Source: Sipunculus nudus (lineage: Eukaryota > Annelida > Sipuncula > Golfingiida > Sipunculidae). Taken from it: a stretch of DNA of 64,000 bases. The stretch covers positions 49,796,019-49,860,018 of the forward strand of contig CM049306.1 of assembly GCA_026874595.1 (NCBI GenBank), written 5' to 3'. Below are positions 12,493-25,716 of this stretch, one piece after another. Numbering within the stretch: the first letter of the stretch is position 1; every line of letters starts with the position of its first letter. The notes below the pieces were generated by a model that searched no databases, was not told the origin of the DNA, and was given only the letters and a program-made list of their open reading frames with translations. The translations under genes and the position numbers were made by a program.

Positions 12493-15200
12493 AATTTATA
12501 TTTATGTATATGCGTTGTTAACTGTTCAAGTATAACATTTATAGATATGATACATATATGAATATATATTTTAGTCCAAGCAACCATGCATGTGTCAAGA
12601 GTATAATACATGTTGTTTCGGAATACCAATTTCTTATGCGGCCACAATTGTTATATTTGCAGTAATTTTGATGCTTCGCCCAGTTCTTCAGTTCAGATTG
12701 AAAAGAGAGACTGTGCCTCCGAAAATAGTGAGAGGGACATCCTATAGCTAGTGGCACCAAAGGTGTCAATTAACGATTCTCTTTATCCATACAGCAAAGT
12801 AATATGGGTTCCATAGTTTGATATATTATTTGGCTTAGTAGTCTCATATAGTATATGGCACAGATTAATGGTATTTCATGATTTTTGTATGGGCACATAT
12901 TACAGCATATTTTGCGTCGAGTGAACTATAAAACAAATAAACAGCTGTCGGGGACAGCCAGTGGTTATTTTGTCACTAGCATCACGTGGTCTTCTGGCCC
13001 TGACAATCACGCCTCAGATACAGCCAGTCACGTATTACCCAATGTTTGATTCCCGTCTAAAGTCCAACAAAACATATAAACAAGCGCTAGGGTCTCCCGT
13101 GAACCTAATATTTGTCTCATAAATATTTACACAAAATACATATTAACCAGTTTTGACGATAATAATATATTACTGTATTAAATATATATAATATTTTATT
13201 ATGCTATATAATAAAACATGTTTAGGGAATTTCAGTCGAGAAAATTTTTAAAACTAGATATTACTTTATGTACGTGTTGTATTTCTACTTAACCGGTTGA
13301 TTAATCATGTCTTTTATCCTTATGCAAGCTTAATAAAGAACTTTGTAATAAAATAGCATTTTGCAATAAAATTCTGCCTTTTGCCACTCTGTTTATGCGT
13401 TTTAATGTTAGTTCTCGTCAAAATAAAACGTTGACCATGCATAAAATCATCCCCAATCTTTAGACTGTCCGGGGTCTTGAAAATAACAAAACGAAGGCCC
13501 GAAGCGTATCACTGTTTGATAATTTCACTGTATGTGCTCGAGATCATTTACTTGAGAAGAGCCAAACCATATAGTATTAAAGGTTAAATGTATATAATGA
13601 GTTCATAAATTATAGACAGTGTTTTGGTAGTCATTATTAGTAACTCTAATCAGTGGTTCCTATAACTGTTTGAGGTCAGAAATGTATAATAAATCTCTAG
13701 TAAACGACTTATCCGTTACTAACTGTTACCATAGATATAAAAGTCCCTACAATACATTTGCTGTGATATTACCAAGACCTTGCAAAATCGGAATAATGGT
13801 ATTCTGTATTCTATTTGCATGCAGTACTCGATTCTGTTCTTTAGTTTTACACAGATCGTTATTGTCTGTGCTCTCGTGGTGTAATTATAAATGACCGATT
13901 ACTCTGCTGGACGCAGCCAGTCACGGGCATGTATATAGTGTTCGCTAAACCAAGAGTAAACTGTCTGCAGGTGTGTAAACAAGGGTCTTTACGGTACCAC
14001 GTGGTGCGTACCGGAAGTAAATGCTTGTGGTTAATAGTTCGGATTACAGACACACAGAAACAAACTCTGTTACACTGACAAGTCCGCAATTGTTAATGAC
14101 TACATTAACGTCTCTTAATATTGCTTAATGTAGAAATTGACTAAATATATCATTCTAAATGTGAGTCTGTAAAGTGAATAAAATAATTATTACCTGGCTC
14201 AAACAGGGATTTTTTTTTAATTTATGCTCGATAGTTGTGAAGAAGAAAAAAAATGTCGTTCCTTATTTATTTCAGATAGGTAACATGAAATGGACATGCA
14301 GAACGCCCCACTTTCGTGATCTCCATGGAGATGCAGCTGTTGGTATTCTCCCTGGCTTGCTCATTTCTTGATTACATTTAAGACACTGGAATGTGTATAG
14401 TTCAAGGTCAATAGAAACGCCAACCCTCTCCATTTGAATACAGGTTGAAAAGCGAATACACTAAAGTGTCTATAAAATGTTATACACATGTCTATCAACC
14501 TTCGGTTCTGTTTATTTCTCAGGTGTATGATACAAGAAACAGTTCTGGCCAGTGTGTAATAATTATTTTTTATCATTGTCTTAAATACATATATTTAGTA
14601 GTGTGTGACGTCATCTTGAGGATTTCAGTATCTGTGAATCATTCGATGGTCTTTAGTTACAGTCAGCACGATTTTTCCCCCTGACTGCACAAAATGAGAG
14701 TGATACACGCCTGGCGTCATACAAACTATATACATATACATGAAATAAATTCAATATGCGTATCGTACATTATATATATTATTTCTGAACGAATTTTAAA
14801 TAGCGAATATCAAATATATGAGGCACATTCTTTTAATGCCCGGTTACCAGATTTACATGGCGCATTGCTGCTCTGTTTTCAGTCTGTTCTATCAAAATCA
14901 GGAACAGTTGCGATATCAACGGCTGCACTCGATTTTTCGTGTAAGCCTACATATTGTTTCCGCAACGGGGCTCATTATCATCAAAACAAATGTATAGAAT
15001 TCCCACCAATGTAATAATAGTCTGTTACATTGAAAAATGTTATTTACAGTAACAGATGGGAGTTTGTATTCATTCATTTAACTGTCATATTAATATGATC
15101 GATATAGCCCTTGTGTCCTTATACTGCTAATTGTAAAAAAAAAGGATGCACTATAAACAACCATTTACTAAGGAGCGCACACCAATATATGCACGCAGGC

Positions 15201-15202
<2 letters not shown>

Positions 15203-15255
<53 letters not shown>
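15203..15255. repeat. (GA)n microsatellite
   Basis: Uninterrupted GA dinucleotides, about 26 units. Confidence 0.97.
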
Positions 15256-15260
<5 letters not shown>

Positions 15261-15587
15261 TCACGTTTTTGGTATATGCTTTCCTTTTATTAATTTGGCA
15301 GTTTGCCTGCTGTGGTTTTGTGGTTTATGACTCGATTGAAAAGTAAATGTTCAAGTTTATGTCAATATTCTAGCTATTATTTACAGCATGAGCGGGTCGT
15401 TAGGAAACCACATTCGGAATTTAACAAACTCAGGCTATAGATATTCTATTTTGCTTACGCTGGTTCGTCGTGTGGTCACTCTCTATTGGCAGTCTAATAT
15501 GAATATGCAGCACTGCATGGGAATACTTGGGAAAACGGTCTGGACTGAACCCAGATATAAGGGATCGCTGAATAAAACCAGGTGATC

Positions 15588-15594
<7 letters not shown>

Positions 15595-15655
<61 letters not shown>

Positions 15656-15680
15656 ACAGAGAGAATGAGAGAGAGAGAGT
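15595..15680. repeat. (GT)n-(GA)n compound microsatellite
   Basis: GT tract to 15620, pure GA to 15650, then an interrupted GA tail. Confidence 0.96.
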
Positions 15681-15793
15681 CAGGCGGGGATTGGTGGTCG
15701 TAGGGAGGGGAGGGAGGAAAATCTCAGGTGCCTGCTAAATACTCTTTCATCTCTTTCATATTGAGTGTTCCTTCAGTTTTTTTGGTGGTGGTT

Positions 15794-15807
15794 GGGGGGG
15801 GGGGGGG
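15794..15807. repeat. G14 homopolymer
   Basis: Pure G run about 300 bp upstream of first exon 1A. Confidence 0.95.
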
Positions 15808-16107
15808 TGGTTAAGGGGTAATAGATCAAACATTTTTTCTCTGCAAATCAAAAGGTCGTTCGGCGAAGGATCTTGTTTTTTATTTTGAATAAACCGATGA
15901 TTTAGTAAATTATAAGTTATGCCTGTTACTGTCGTTGTAGGTGAGAGACTGCAGGAAGTAGTTTCACATACATTAGACATACGGAACATGAAGATGAGGA
16001 TGCAATTAAGAAATCCTGCGTTAGCAGCGGCAGGTGGTCTGTGATAGCTGACCTCACCTTCCGTGACACTATAACTGACCACTCAGTGATCCTGCCGGAC
16101 CGTCAAC

Positions 16108-16147
16108 ATGGGGGCGCTCTGTAGCTGTACCAGGTCTAACCCTAAGG
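16108..16147 (+). CDS. Alternative first coding exon 1A of the CARD-LRR gene (dual-acylation N-terminus)
   Basis: ATG in a good context (A at -3) opens 13 codons plus one base, MGALCSCTRSNPK, then a strong donor GTGAGT at 16148. The single leftover G joins GG at 35570 to make GGG, so the protein continues GKTLSVDNLMDRRP into the large exon without a frameshift. Gly at position 2 followed by Cys5 and Cys7 is the classic arrangement for N-myristoylation plus palmitoylation, as in Src-family kinases and G-alpha subunits, which would anchor the protein at membranes. The full isoform would be 736 residues. The first intron would be about 19.4 kb. Transcription is not demonstrated; the call rests on donor strength, phase match and the parallel with exon 1B. 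Confidence 0.7.
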
Positions 16148-18959
16148 GTGAGTACGACACCGTTTTCTTTAAACAGACACGTCCACTCCCACAAATTAGT
16201 ATTTAATGCAGGCATATTGTGTCCAGTGCTGACACCCATATACGTTTCATTAACCGTCAGATGGAGCGAAACCTTGAACACATACCGCATAGCTACCGTC
16301 ACCCTGACAACTTAATGTGTGGATGTTGAGAATGCTTATTCAATCTCCATGCCCATAGATTTTCGATCATATAAAACTTAATTTTCGAGATCCCAATAAT
16401 GAGAGTGATATAAATATATATCAGTACTTCTCCATGGCCACTTCACTATGCATATGAACTGACCACGCGATTAAAAATAAATAAAATCTTATCATACCTC
16501 TGCCATTTATAATATACATTTATTACAATTTCACATAACATTTACTTATATGTCATTTGTTTATATTTCTAAAAAAATCACCGATCGAATTCCATGAGTA
16601 CATAAATATCGCGCTCGAAATTATGACCTATATGAATGTTAACTATTTGTCTAGACAGACCGGACTCACCTACGCGTTACAGTTAAAACCAGATTTGCGT
16701 AACTCCCCTAACTAAACTCAATGGTGATAAAATGGAAAATTATGGGCATAGTTTCATATACATTTATTAGGAAAAGTAGAAATACGTTCGGGGAGCAGCA
16801 TTCCCGAAGTTTTCGTTATTCCGGCTTTTCTTCGTTTCGTAATACTGCCCTCTACAAATCACATTATTTTCCTATATATTAATTTTTTAATCTACGAAAC
16901 AAATGCTTTTAAAGTTTAAAAAAATATATATATATATACACACATGCAGTCCTCTCCCCTCTCAAAACTAGACACACACGTATCACACACGCACCGACAG
17001 ACGCGTGCATACAAACATACACACACACAAACATTTAAATGTCTCTCTCACCGAATCAGTTTAACAAATAATACACATAATACACTCAAATCCACACTCC
17101 AGTTTGTCAGATTATTTGGTGTGAACTTGAACAGTTGTTAAGTTCACCGGCCCATTTTCGGTAATCATATTATATGATCATATATCATATACGTGATGAC
17201 AGCACTCGGTCACCGCTGATCTAAAGTCTTCCCTCCCTTTAATCGACAATATGCAACATTTATGCGAAAATAGGTCACCAGAAATTTTACCCCTTGTTTG
17301 TGTAACGCCTGGTCACATTGTGTCTCAGCTGTAATTTTGTGACGATATTCTGGCTAGTTTTTGTCATGAACGCGTTTAGACACGTGGCGACATCTGTCTG
17401 CCAAATATGTAATTACACTGGGCCGTCAGGTTCAGAAGCGCTGTGAGGCTTTTGCAAAAAATGCTGCCTTAAGTTACGATCTTGTCATCTAGTTCCTTGC
17501 CATATGAGCAACCCTTCGTGATGAGACATTTCAAAAGAGTAAAAGGTGTTCAAAGTCGCAAAACTGAAAACAATAAAAATATCAAATGTAAGGTTCAATA
17601 AAATCGATGTTCTGTCTTGCAGGAGCTCATGCTCTGTTCGATAGAACATTTTGCCATTTTCAAGCCATTAATTTTTATGAATGTATGGAGTTAACGTAAT
17701 ATCTTGGTTATTTCTTTGAAGTTACACACGTAGGTTTTGGTCTCCGTTTATGATTATCACTAGCTCCAGATGATATTTTACATTTACATCACCATATTTC
17801 TTTAGCTTTTGTATAAGGAATTTTATTAATATTTTCCGTGTGCATGGGTTTGACATGTTCTAAGATTCCTTTCGCGCTTGTGTGTGTATATGTCTGTGGG
17901 TGTGTGAGCTCATTCGAGCCCTCACAATAATGTGCATACTTGTATAAATAAATTTATCCTGATCAATCTTTCATATGATATTAACTTAATGTTCCGCCAA
18001 TAACTGCTCAGCAGGGTGCAGAGTTCATTGTAGCTCTTAAACTTGTTTATGAATACCAGCTTACCGCTTTAATATTGACAGAATGTTTATGTGCTCTGTA
18101 TTATATTGACCTGAGTTCACAGTAGGAAAAGTATGTGACATTTACACCTGTCCTGCATTCGTACATAATTATGTACATACAAATTTAGGCAATGGAAAAG
18201 AAGAAATCGAAATCGGAGCATACGGGCATGATGAGCAGTGTATGTTCTGGACATCAGATGGCGCTCCGGGTAAGGGGCATTTATGTATGTGCAAAACGAG
18301 GCATGCCTCTATAATACTATGGATCTTTGCCAATCTAAACTTCTGTCATCTGCAGCAGCACTGCCTGCGTACGGAATTTACCATCGTGTGTCGGCATGGT
18401 TTGGTCTTTGCAGCATTTTGTCATCGGTGGCATCATTTAATCCTTTAAGATTAATAACACTTCCACTTTCCTTGAATTGACGGTTCTGATTTCTGTATTT
18501 TCAGTATGAATGTATGTATATGTCAACTTCCATTTCAACTTCTCTCCCACCCGCTCTCCATCCCCCGCCATTTCAGTATATAATACTCAATTAAAAATTT
18601 CTGTTCTTTCGATGAAAGATCGTAAAGAAATCAGGGTTAGCAATACAAACATATTCACACGTGTGCTTTGGGAAGTAGAAACTTGAGCGTGTATGTGCTG
18701 GAATAGTGTGTATGTTTGTCAACAGGGGGCGGTAGACGTCACGTTATTCGGTGGAGTGATCAAAGACACAGCAAAGGAGCAAAAAGTGACCTAAGTTTTT
18801 CTGTATAACGTAAACGGCTCGTAATTCCAAGAGCAGTAGGGATTATTTTCATCTCAGCCTGTATTAGCAGGTGCAGGGTTGTTCATTCATAAATCATCAG
18901 CCTGAAAGCTGAAGGTGTGCCATCCGCATGATATCATCCCCTACAAGAGAAATATAAAC

Positions 18960-18967
<8 letters not shown>

Positions 18968-18990
<23 letters not shown>
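18968..18990. repeat. G23 homopolymer
   Basis: Uninterrupted run of 23 G on the + strand, long enough for G-quadruplex formation. Confidence 0.96.
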
Positions 18991-20339
18991 CATGAAAGTG
19001 TCCATGGAGACATTCAGAGTGTCAGCATAGCGCGCGGAATGTGTTACACCTTTTAAGAGCTAAGGCCATGGCGTTGTATCCACATTTTTATTACGGTTGT
19101 ACTTATATAATAATGCCTTTTAAGCATATCTTGAGCCTTGTGACCAATGTTCGCATTTCATATTAAAACTTGGCATCCAACATTGCAACCATAACGACTA
19201 AAAACAGCATCCCTCATATAATTTATTAATAGAAAGTTGGCGATATTACTTGTGTGAGTTATGGTTTAGCCCTTATTCATAGCCAGAATGGCTAAATAAC
19301 AATTACCACCCTGAAGCGTATTAAATCAAGGGCTGTATTAAAAGAAGAGGTCATCCTTATAACTTAGTGACCTGGTCACATGACTGGCCTATGCCGGATT
19401 ATAGCTAGGCAAATTTGAGTGCCGGCTTAATTTAATGACACTAGCGAAGCAAGCCGAGGTGGTCACGGCGGAGGTTCCATAGACACACGAGTGACGAGTC
19501 CACTTTTATTTAGCTCTTAGAAATACCAAATTATTATTTACAACGGTCTTTTAAAAGTGGAAAAACATCCTAAGAGTAATACGGTATGCAGGTATTCAAG
19601 CGATATTAATGGTTTATTTAAACTGTCAGTTGTATAAACTATCCTTAAAACCTTTGCGAAAATTCTCCGACAGACCTGTTAAACTCGAACCTTCTGGATG
19701 TACACAGTGACCTTATAACTCTGCAATTAGCCAATGACAGATGGGATCCGATTACGGGGTATTCCCCATTTTCTCACATATAAATTAGAATAATTTCAGG
19801 TATTCACACCAGGTGCACCCACTCGGTTTCGGAATTTGTAAGCTTTATCTTTGTGTTTTTCTATGTATAATAACTATTTTTTAATGATTATTTTGGCTCT
19901 CGATTGATTAATGTTTATAAACATACTTATAAGGTACAAATTTAATGCAGTTTGGGGTAATAATAACCAAAATTTCATTGCTAGCATATGTTTTTGACAA
20001 GATATTTTGTGCCGGTAGGTGGGTTACAAATGTCAGCTATGTGCCGGCCGACAGAAGCCAGTCCCGGCTACCCCCAACCGGCGCCGACCAGCGTGGCTAT
20101 AACCCTGGGCCTACGTCACATCCTTTTACAGAGAATATTCTGTTGTGCCTGGTGGTTAAATCTGAGATTATGTCATTTTCATTTGAATAGAAAGGTTATG
20201 TTTGTTCGTTTTAGCGTTCGTCTTTCTGTTATCATGTCTGTCTAACTGAATGCTTCTTTGTCTCTCTGAACACCTATATCTTTATTTAAGTTTTTTTTTC
20301 AAACTGTATTTGTAAACGTTTCAGAGATAAAACTTTTTT

Positions 20340-20790
20340 TCAGCTGGGTACCGCCGCCTCGTTTGTATACTGAGAACTCTGAAATCAATGGACGGATTTT
20401 TACTTGGTATCATTATATAGGAAGCTGGTGGCTGACAAAGACGGGTGGTAGAACTTGCAACCGTTTTTACATAGTTTTTTTGTGTGTCCGGGGGGGGGGG
20501 GGCACATACCTCTGGAGTGGCTTGGCATATAAACATGAACTTGTGCATGTCAATAGATGCCTATGGATTCGTGGCGCCAATTTTCGTTTTTGTATGGCAT
20601 CCATCCGTGCGTCTGTCTTGGTTGAATACCACATAAGATCATGGGAGTGATCCGATGCATAATCCATCCATGCATATATCTCAGGAGTGGTTGGATGTGT
20701 CATTGTATTGCATTCTTTAGATCTTGAATAGCTCTTATTCAAGGCTGGTGGCGCCATCTACACTATTTTGTTGCGTCCGTCGGACTTTGG
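20340..20790. repeat. Decayed dispersed repeat related to Helitron-like copy C
   Basis: Shares phrases such as CTCTGGAGTGG or CAGGAGTGGTT, GGCATCCATCCGT and GGTGGCGCCA (20746-20755) with 24690-25080, in the same order but much diverged. Boundaries are uncertain. Confidence 0.4.
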
Positions 20791-21196
20791 ATAATCTGGC
20801 ATCTCTGATGTAAGATATTTAGAGGGCATTCACGTCAGGAGACATGCCAAAAGTCAGTTAATCCATGCACCTGTTATTCGGCGGATACACGTAGTCGCAT
20901 ATCAGCTCCCAATATTCCAGTTAAAATCTAGATTTACAAAGACATTATGGCTGAATTTAATCAAAACAATTAAAGTCAAAATCGGAACAATCAGTTTTAC
21001 CAATGAACAAGGTTTATCCTCTCTAGGACAGCGTTTCACCATGATAAAATAGGCCTCAGCTACGTGGCGCAAGCAATACTGTAATATATAGGGGCACATT
21101 TAAATATATTATAATGTCCGTAAACTCTACAAGGAAGTCCAATATGAAATCTACAAACCTGTAATCATATTTTTGTGGAGGAACGTGACGCAGAAG

Positions 21197-21197
<1 letters not shown>

Positions 21198-21254
<57 letters not shown>
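21198..21254. repeat. (TA)n microsatellite
   Basis: Uninterrupted AT dinucleotides, about 28 units. Confidence 0.97.
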
Positions 21255-21256
<2 letters not shown>

Positions 21257-22415
21257 TCCAATCATGCAGGGATCGAAATACTATAAAATTTTCACTTTTC
21301 CAACGGAAAGGTTCTTATACAGGTTTAATATAGAAAAAAAGCCTGTCCGCTAAAGGTGCATCCCACCATCATACCAAACTTTCAGTCACAGTTTCCCCGA
21401 GTGTAAACCTGATTCCGCCATCTTACATGCCATTATACATGCACACTTGCGTCCAAAAAGAATTGAATGTTTTCAATAGTAACACTGTTATATCAGAAAC
21501 ACGACTGTGCTGTGAAACAAAACAAGAAAATATAAGAGATTAGGGCCTTAATGCCGGAGATTATAAGAAACTGTAGAAAATTTTTATAGGGAAAGATATG
21601 AAATATAGGGAGTCGGTAGAGCACCACCTGTAATATATTGGTTTTTATGCAATGCGTTATACTACCTTTCCAACGGATTGGTACCAAATGAAAAATGCCT
21701 TTCCGTGCACGTTTGTCTGTCTGAAACAGGCGGAAAGGTGTTATTTCGACCCCTGTTGTGTATGTGATAATGATGATGGATGAAGATTCCTTGTATGCAG
21801 ATGTATCCATTTACTATCTTATCTAAACATCAGTCTATGATATGCGTTGTATAACCATTATAATTTTGGCCATTACCATTGTCTCTAAAACAAAGCCAAC
21901 TCCCATAAACTAAGACGTCAACATAACCCGGTAAGTGCATTTATAATCCTGTGTTGAGACTCACATCTGTTAACCAAATAATAATAATAATGGTACCACA
22001 GTCATCACGTTGGTTACTTAGAAGCACGCGGTGCCCGCGCTTAATGAATATTCAAAACGCAAAATTATATTCATAACGGCTAATTTATTGGTCAGTAACA
22101 AGCACGTGGTGCATGAATAGGCATATCATGCATATAAAGTGAACCTCATATAAATAAGTACATCGTACATATGTATTTACACGATTATATACACTCACAA
22201 CATATATCAAACCCCATATAACCATCAAGAGTGAAAGTGTATTTGTAAAAGGATATAACCATCGGCACCTGCCAGTGTCCACAGATGCATGCATTGTTTC
22301 AAACACTTGGGATTTATTAAGGCGTTTTAATCAGGATTTATTGGAGTTTCTTCAACTTTCCTTACTGGTGCTGGCGACGCGTGTGTCGTTGAAGTCGTCC
22401 GCAATATTCTGCAAC

Positions 22416-22467
22416 ATGAAGAGACTCAGGGACAGTGTGAAGAGAAAGAAACTGTCTCCGGAGAAAA
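22416..22467 (+). CDS. Candidate third first exon of the CARD-LRR gene (basic N-terminus)
   Basis: ATG with A at -3 opens 17 codons plus one base, MKRLRDSVKRKKLSPEK, ending at a possible donor GTTTGT (22468). The phase is 1, so A plus GG from 35570 gives Arg and joins in frame with the main exon. The local base composition is richer in GC than its surroundings and the peptide is strongly basic. Against it, the donor is weak compared with exons 1A and 1B, and a phase match alone has a one-in-three chance. It lacks Gly2, so this form would not be myristoylated. Confidence 0.3.
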
Positions 22468-24214
22468 GTTTGTATTTTCTGTTACCGTATCAAGTTTTGG
22501 CATTTTGCCGTTGGGACTGTATACTTTGTGCAGTTTACAGGTTAGGCTTAGACAAATATGTAACCTTTTCCGAATGATAACATTTTCATTAGGGTTGAAA
22601 CAATGCATGGGTGTTTATCTTAGCTGACCTCCAGTAATGCTAAGCTGTAGCGATTGCCCGTCGTCATTCCATCGTGCCGTGGTCGGACCGGCCTTCCGGT
22701 CGTTCTTTATAGCAGAGCACAAATCGTAACCGTTTATCTTTAAATTCTCTGCTTAATATCCAGACAGGCCTCGGTAAAATCTGCGCGGACACCTGGAATT
22801 AGGTCAAAGTGCCTTGAAAGTGGCCTATATTCTGCTAGGTACGGGGTAAATATAATTGATCAGCCTGAAAGTCAGACTCTTCTTAAATCAAAAACTTAAA
22901 TTATATTGACCACATTTAAACATGTCCGCAGGCAAACTTGAACAACATTCACCCATTTAGTTGTTATTTGATAGATGTTTAAATTCACTACAGTGGGTCT
23001 TTTTTTAGTACCATTTCATTCAAAATCTCCAGTATCTCAATGAATAATCTATGGAATGCTGCGGAATTGCTATCCGTGTTCATCATGAAGAGATGGAGTA
23101 TAGTTGCGCCACCTCTACTTTTAATTATGACACGTATTAGCCTGTGTTTTTGAGATTATTGTAATCGTGCCATTTTTACAGCTATCGGGTCATATATTGT
23201 CCTGGACCTGCATTTGCTTATGGATCAAGTATAGTTTTTTTCAGTTGAAAAAGATTGGTGATGCCACCAAAGTTATAGTTGTTATGCATTTTTTTTATTG
23301 TGAGCCTGTCAAGCTTTGGGAGTGGGGTCATTTTCTCAAGTGTGTTAATTTAATGGATGACCCTGGAATGTGGCATACATATCGATCATGGATATTTAAA
23401 AGAGGAGAGTAAAACTGATGGTGCCACCGATATTTGTTTGTTAATCATGAATATTAACATGATGATTATTAGACTGCTAAATAACAGCAATCTTGACATT
23501 TTCTCAACAGTGGATTCCAGAATTTGCCAAACAGCTGGTTATGCATATAGTGGGACTATTAAATAGCATGCACTGATGACAGATTACTTAGACATATATT
23601 CCTGTAATTTTTCGAAGTTTTAAAAATAGTGTACCAAAGAGTTTCTATATTAAAAAACACAGGGATGTATTCAGAAATCATTTCATTTAGAGTAAAATTC
23701 ATACAACAAAACATTAATTTCCAAATTAGTTCATGCACTGATTAACTTTCATTTGGCAATGCAATGTTGATCTAATAGATAGCTTTATCCATTGTGTGAC
23801 ACCAGTAATGCCATCGTAAACATTTCTTTTCTTTGTTTGCATATTTAATAGTTATTTTACAATTTGAGACTTACAGGTTCACGTCATCTCACAGTAAATG
23901 CTAATATTAGCTAAGTAATTATGGATTTTGCTTTGAACAATCAAGTCATTGTTCAAATGTCCTTTAACCAGACAAATATATTTCTGTCATTCAACAATCC
24001 TTGACGAACAAAGTCATGACCCCTGGCTCTCCTGTTGTAAAGTACATTTATTCATTTGAGTCGCATTTTAGCTCTTGACTTACATAATTTTATTATATTT
24101 ATATATATATATATTAATATATTGTATAGAAAGAACTAAACTCGGTTTTCTTCAGGCATTTCTTGGCCTATTAGTTTCGTACAACACGCTCAGAGCAACA
24201 GTATATATATATAA

Positions 24215-24247
<33 letters not shown>

Positions 24248-24497
24248 GCACTCAGTGTTTGTGTATAACAAAACAATACAATTGCTCTCTTCCCTTTTCA
24301 GCTGTGCACCAAACAAATTTTCAGATATTTAACAGATACTGAAAAAACAATGTAACTGTTGTTATTGCTGTGATAATACTTCATTTTGCACACAGTACCC
24401 GTTTGTACTTTTTTTCTTTCCCTTCACTTAATTGGGACACCGTTATGCTGAGGAATCCATGTTTAAATCATTATCGTTATTTCCATAAATACTGTAC

Positions 24498-25225
24498 AGA
24501 CCTTTTATCTTGAACATATAGTTTGCCTGCCAATATAGGAAGACCCCTTTCCATTTTTAGGTCACAAGGTCAAAGGTGAAGGTCACAGGAGCCACCTGTC
24601 CAAAAATTCACTTCCTGATGATAACTCCAGCTCGGATTGATATATGGGTTTCAAACTTGACTTTTATATGTCCATCCATCTTGGAAAGTTTCCTCATAAA
24701 CCATACAGGTGGCGCCACCTACCTTCCAGTTTTTGTAGAATAAATTAATACCCTTTTCTGAGGAGTGATTTGCCCTATTGGCCTGAAAATGTGCATATCC
24801 ATAGATCTTGGACTCCTACATTTTGTTCTCAAGACTGGTGGCGCCATCAGCAATCGTTTTAGCGTGGCGTCCATCTGTACGTGTGCTATGGGTGAAAATT
24901 GCTCATATCTCTGGAGTGGTTCAAGGTATTGGTCTTAAATTTGGCATGTCTATCCATCTTGGCAAATTTTCTTGAAAACCAGACAGGTGGCGCCACCTAC
25001 CTTCCTGTTTCTGTAAAATAAATTATTGCTCTTTTCTCAAGAGAGATTCAACATATTGGCCCCCATAAACAAAAATATTGTTTCTCAAGTTGATAGATGG
25101 AAGAAACCATAGTCGCTTGCTAAGTGTCAGTATATGCTGCTGAAGATGGGGGCCTATTCTTAAAAGGGGGGGGGGGTTAATTTTCTGGAGATACTAAAGC
25201 ACCTGCGGTGCCAAGAAATATTTAG
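24498..25225 (+). mobile_element. Helitron-like element, copy C (5'-truncated, decayed)
   Basis: Begins inside a repeat unit (GGTCACAAGGTCAAAGGTGA near 24560), continues through a spacer with two 14-bp palindromes AGGTGGCGCCACCT (24707-24720, 24985-24998) and ends with a G-run, a degraded TCTGGAGATACT, the hairpin region ACCTGCGGTGCC and TTAG in place of CTAG at 25222-25225 followed by T. Only about 490 bp separate it from complete copy D. Confidence 0.7.
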
Positions 25226-25716
25226 TTAACATAAGTCATTTTGAATGCTGAAGTGATTTTTTTTTCTCTGTATACTTTCAATTTATCCATTACATAAACA
25301 TGTTTTAATAAATATCTATATTTTATGCTGAAATCAGTACTCGAGTATTCGAATCCGGGTAATATTCCGGGCACTCGAATCAAACATAGGGTTTAATCCT
25401 GTAAACCGCAATAAAAATTATGTTTATGTCCACATGCAGCGTAAAATATGCAACCAGGAAGTTGCTAACACATAATGTGCAACCATGTAATCATACATCC
25501 ACACCCATCTATAAGTAAACTCTAATACATATGTATATATTTGAGGCATGATCATCTTATGGCCGCAGTGATATTATAATTAATATATGATCAGTTTATA
25601 GAGTCTCGCGTCTTTATCCTGTATCGTTATACACATGGATGTCGGGAGAGATATTAGTCCCGTTTAGTGACCCGTATTTAACGATCGGTCACCGCATATT
25701 TGTGTTATTTATTGTA

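Larger units (their letters stand above)
11592..16107. other. Intergenic DNA upstream of first exon 1A
   Basis: No coding exon is supported. It contains a TA tract (12447-12492), GA and GT/GA microsatellites (15203-15255, 15595-15680) and a G-run (15794-15807). If exon 1A is a true first exon, its promoter lies in the last part of this stretch; no TATA box stands out there. Confidence 0.5.

Noticed and set aside
12138-12521. 127-residue ORF
   Set aside because: No recognisable domain, runs into a TA microsatellite, and has no splice support; compatible with chance.
14286-14343. ATG-to-GTATTC candidate (MKWTCRTPHF...) in phase 1
   Set aside because: Phase fits but the donor is poor and the location is far upstream of exon 1A; a one-in-three phase match is not enough.
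15519-15582. Possible extra first exon starting Met-Gly (MGILGKTVW...)
   Set aside because: Only a weak donor (GTGATC) and it leaves phase 2, so it cannot join the phase-1 acceptor at 35570.
18226-18270. ATG-to-GTAAGG exon candidate (MMSSVCSG...)
   Set aside because: Phase 0 at the donor, incompatible with 35570, and no other acceptor partner was recognised.
25340-25385. tRNA-like T-arm string ATTCGAATCC
   Set aside because: No A box, no cloverleaf and no acceptor stem around it; it is part of a small imperfect repeat of TTCGAAT/CCGGG strings.
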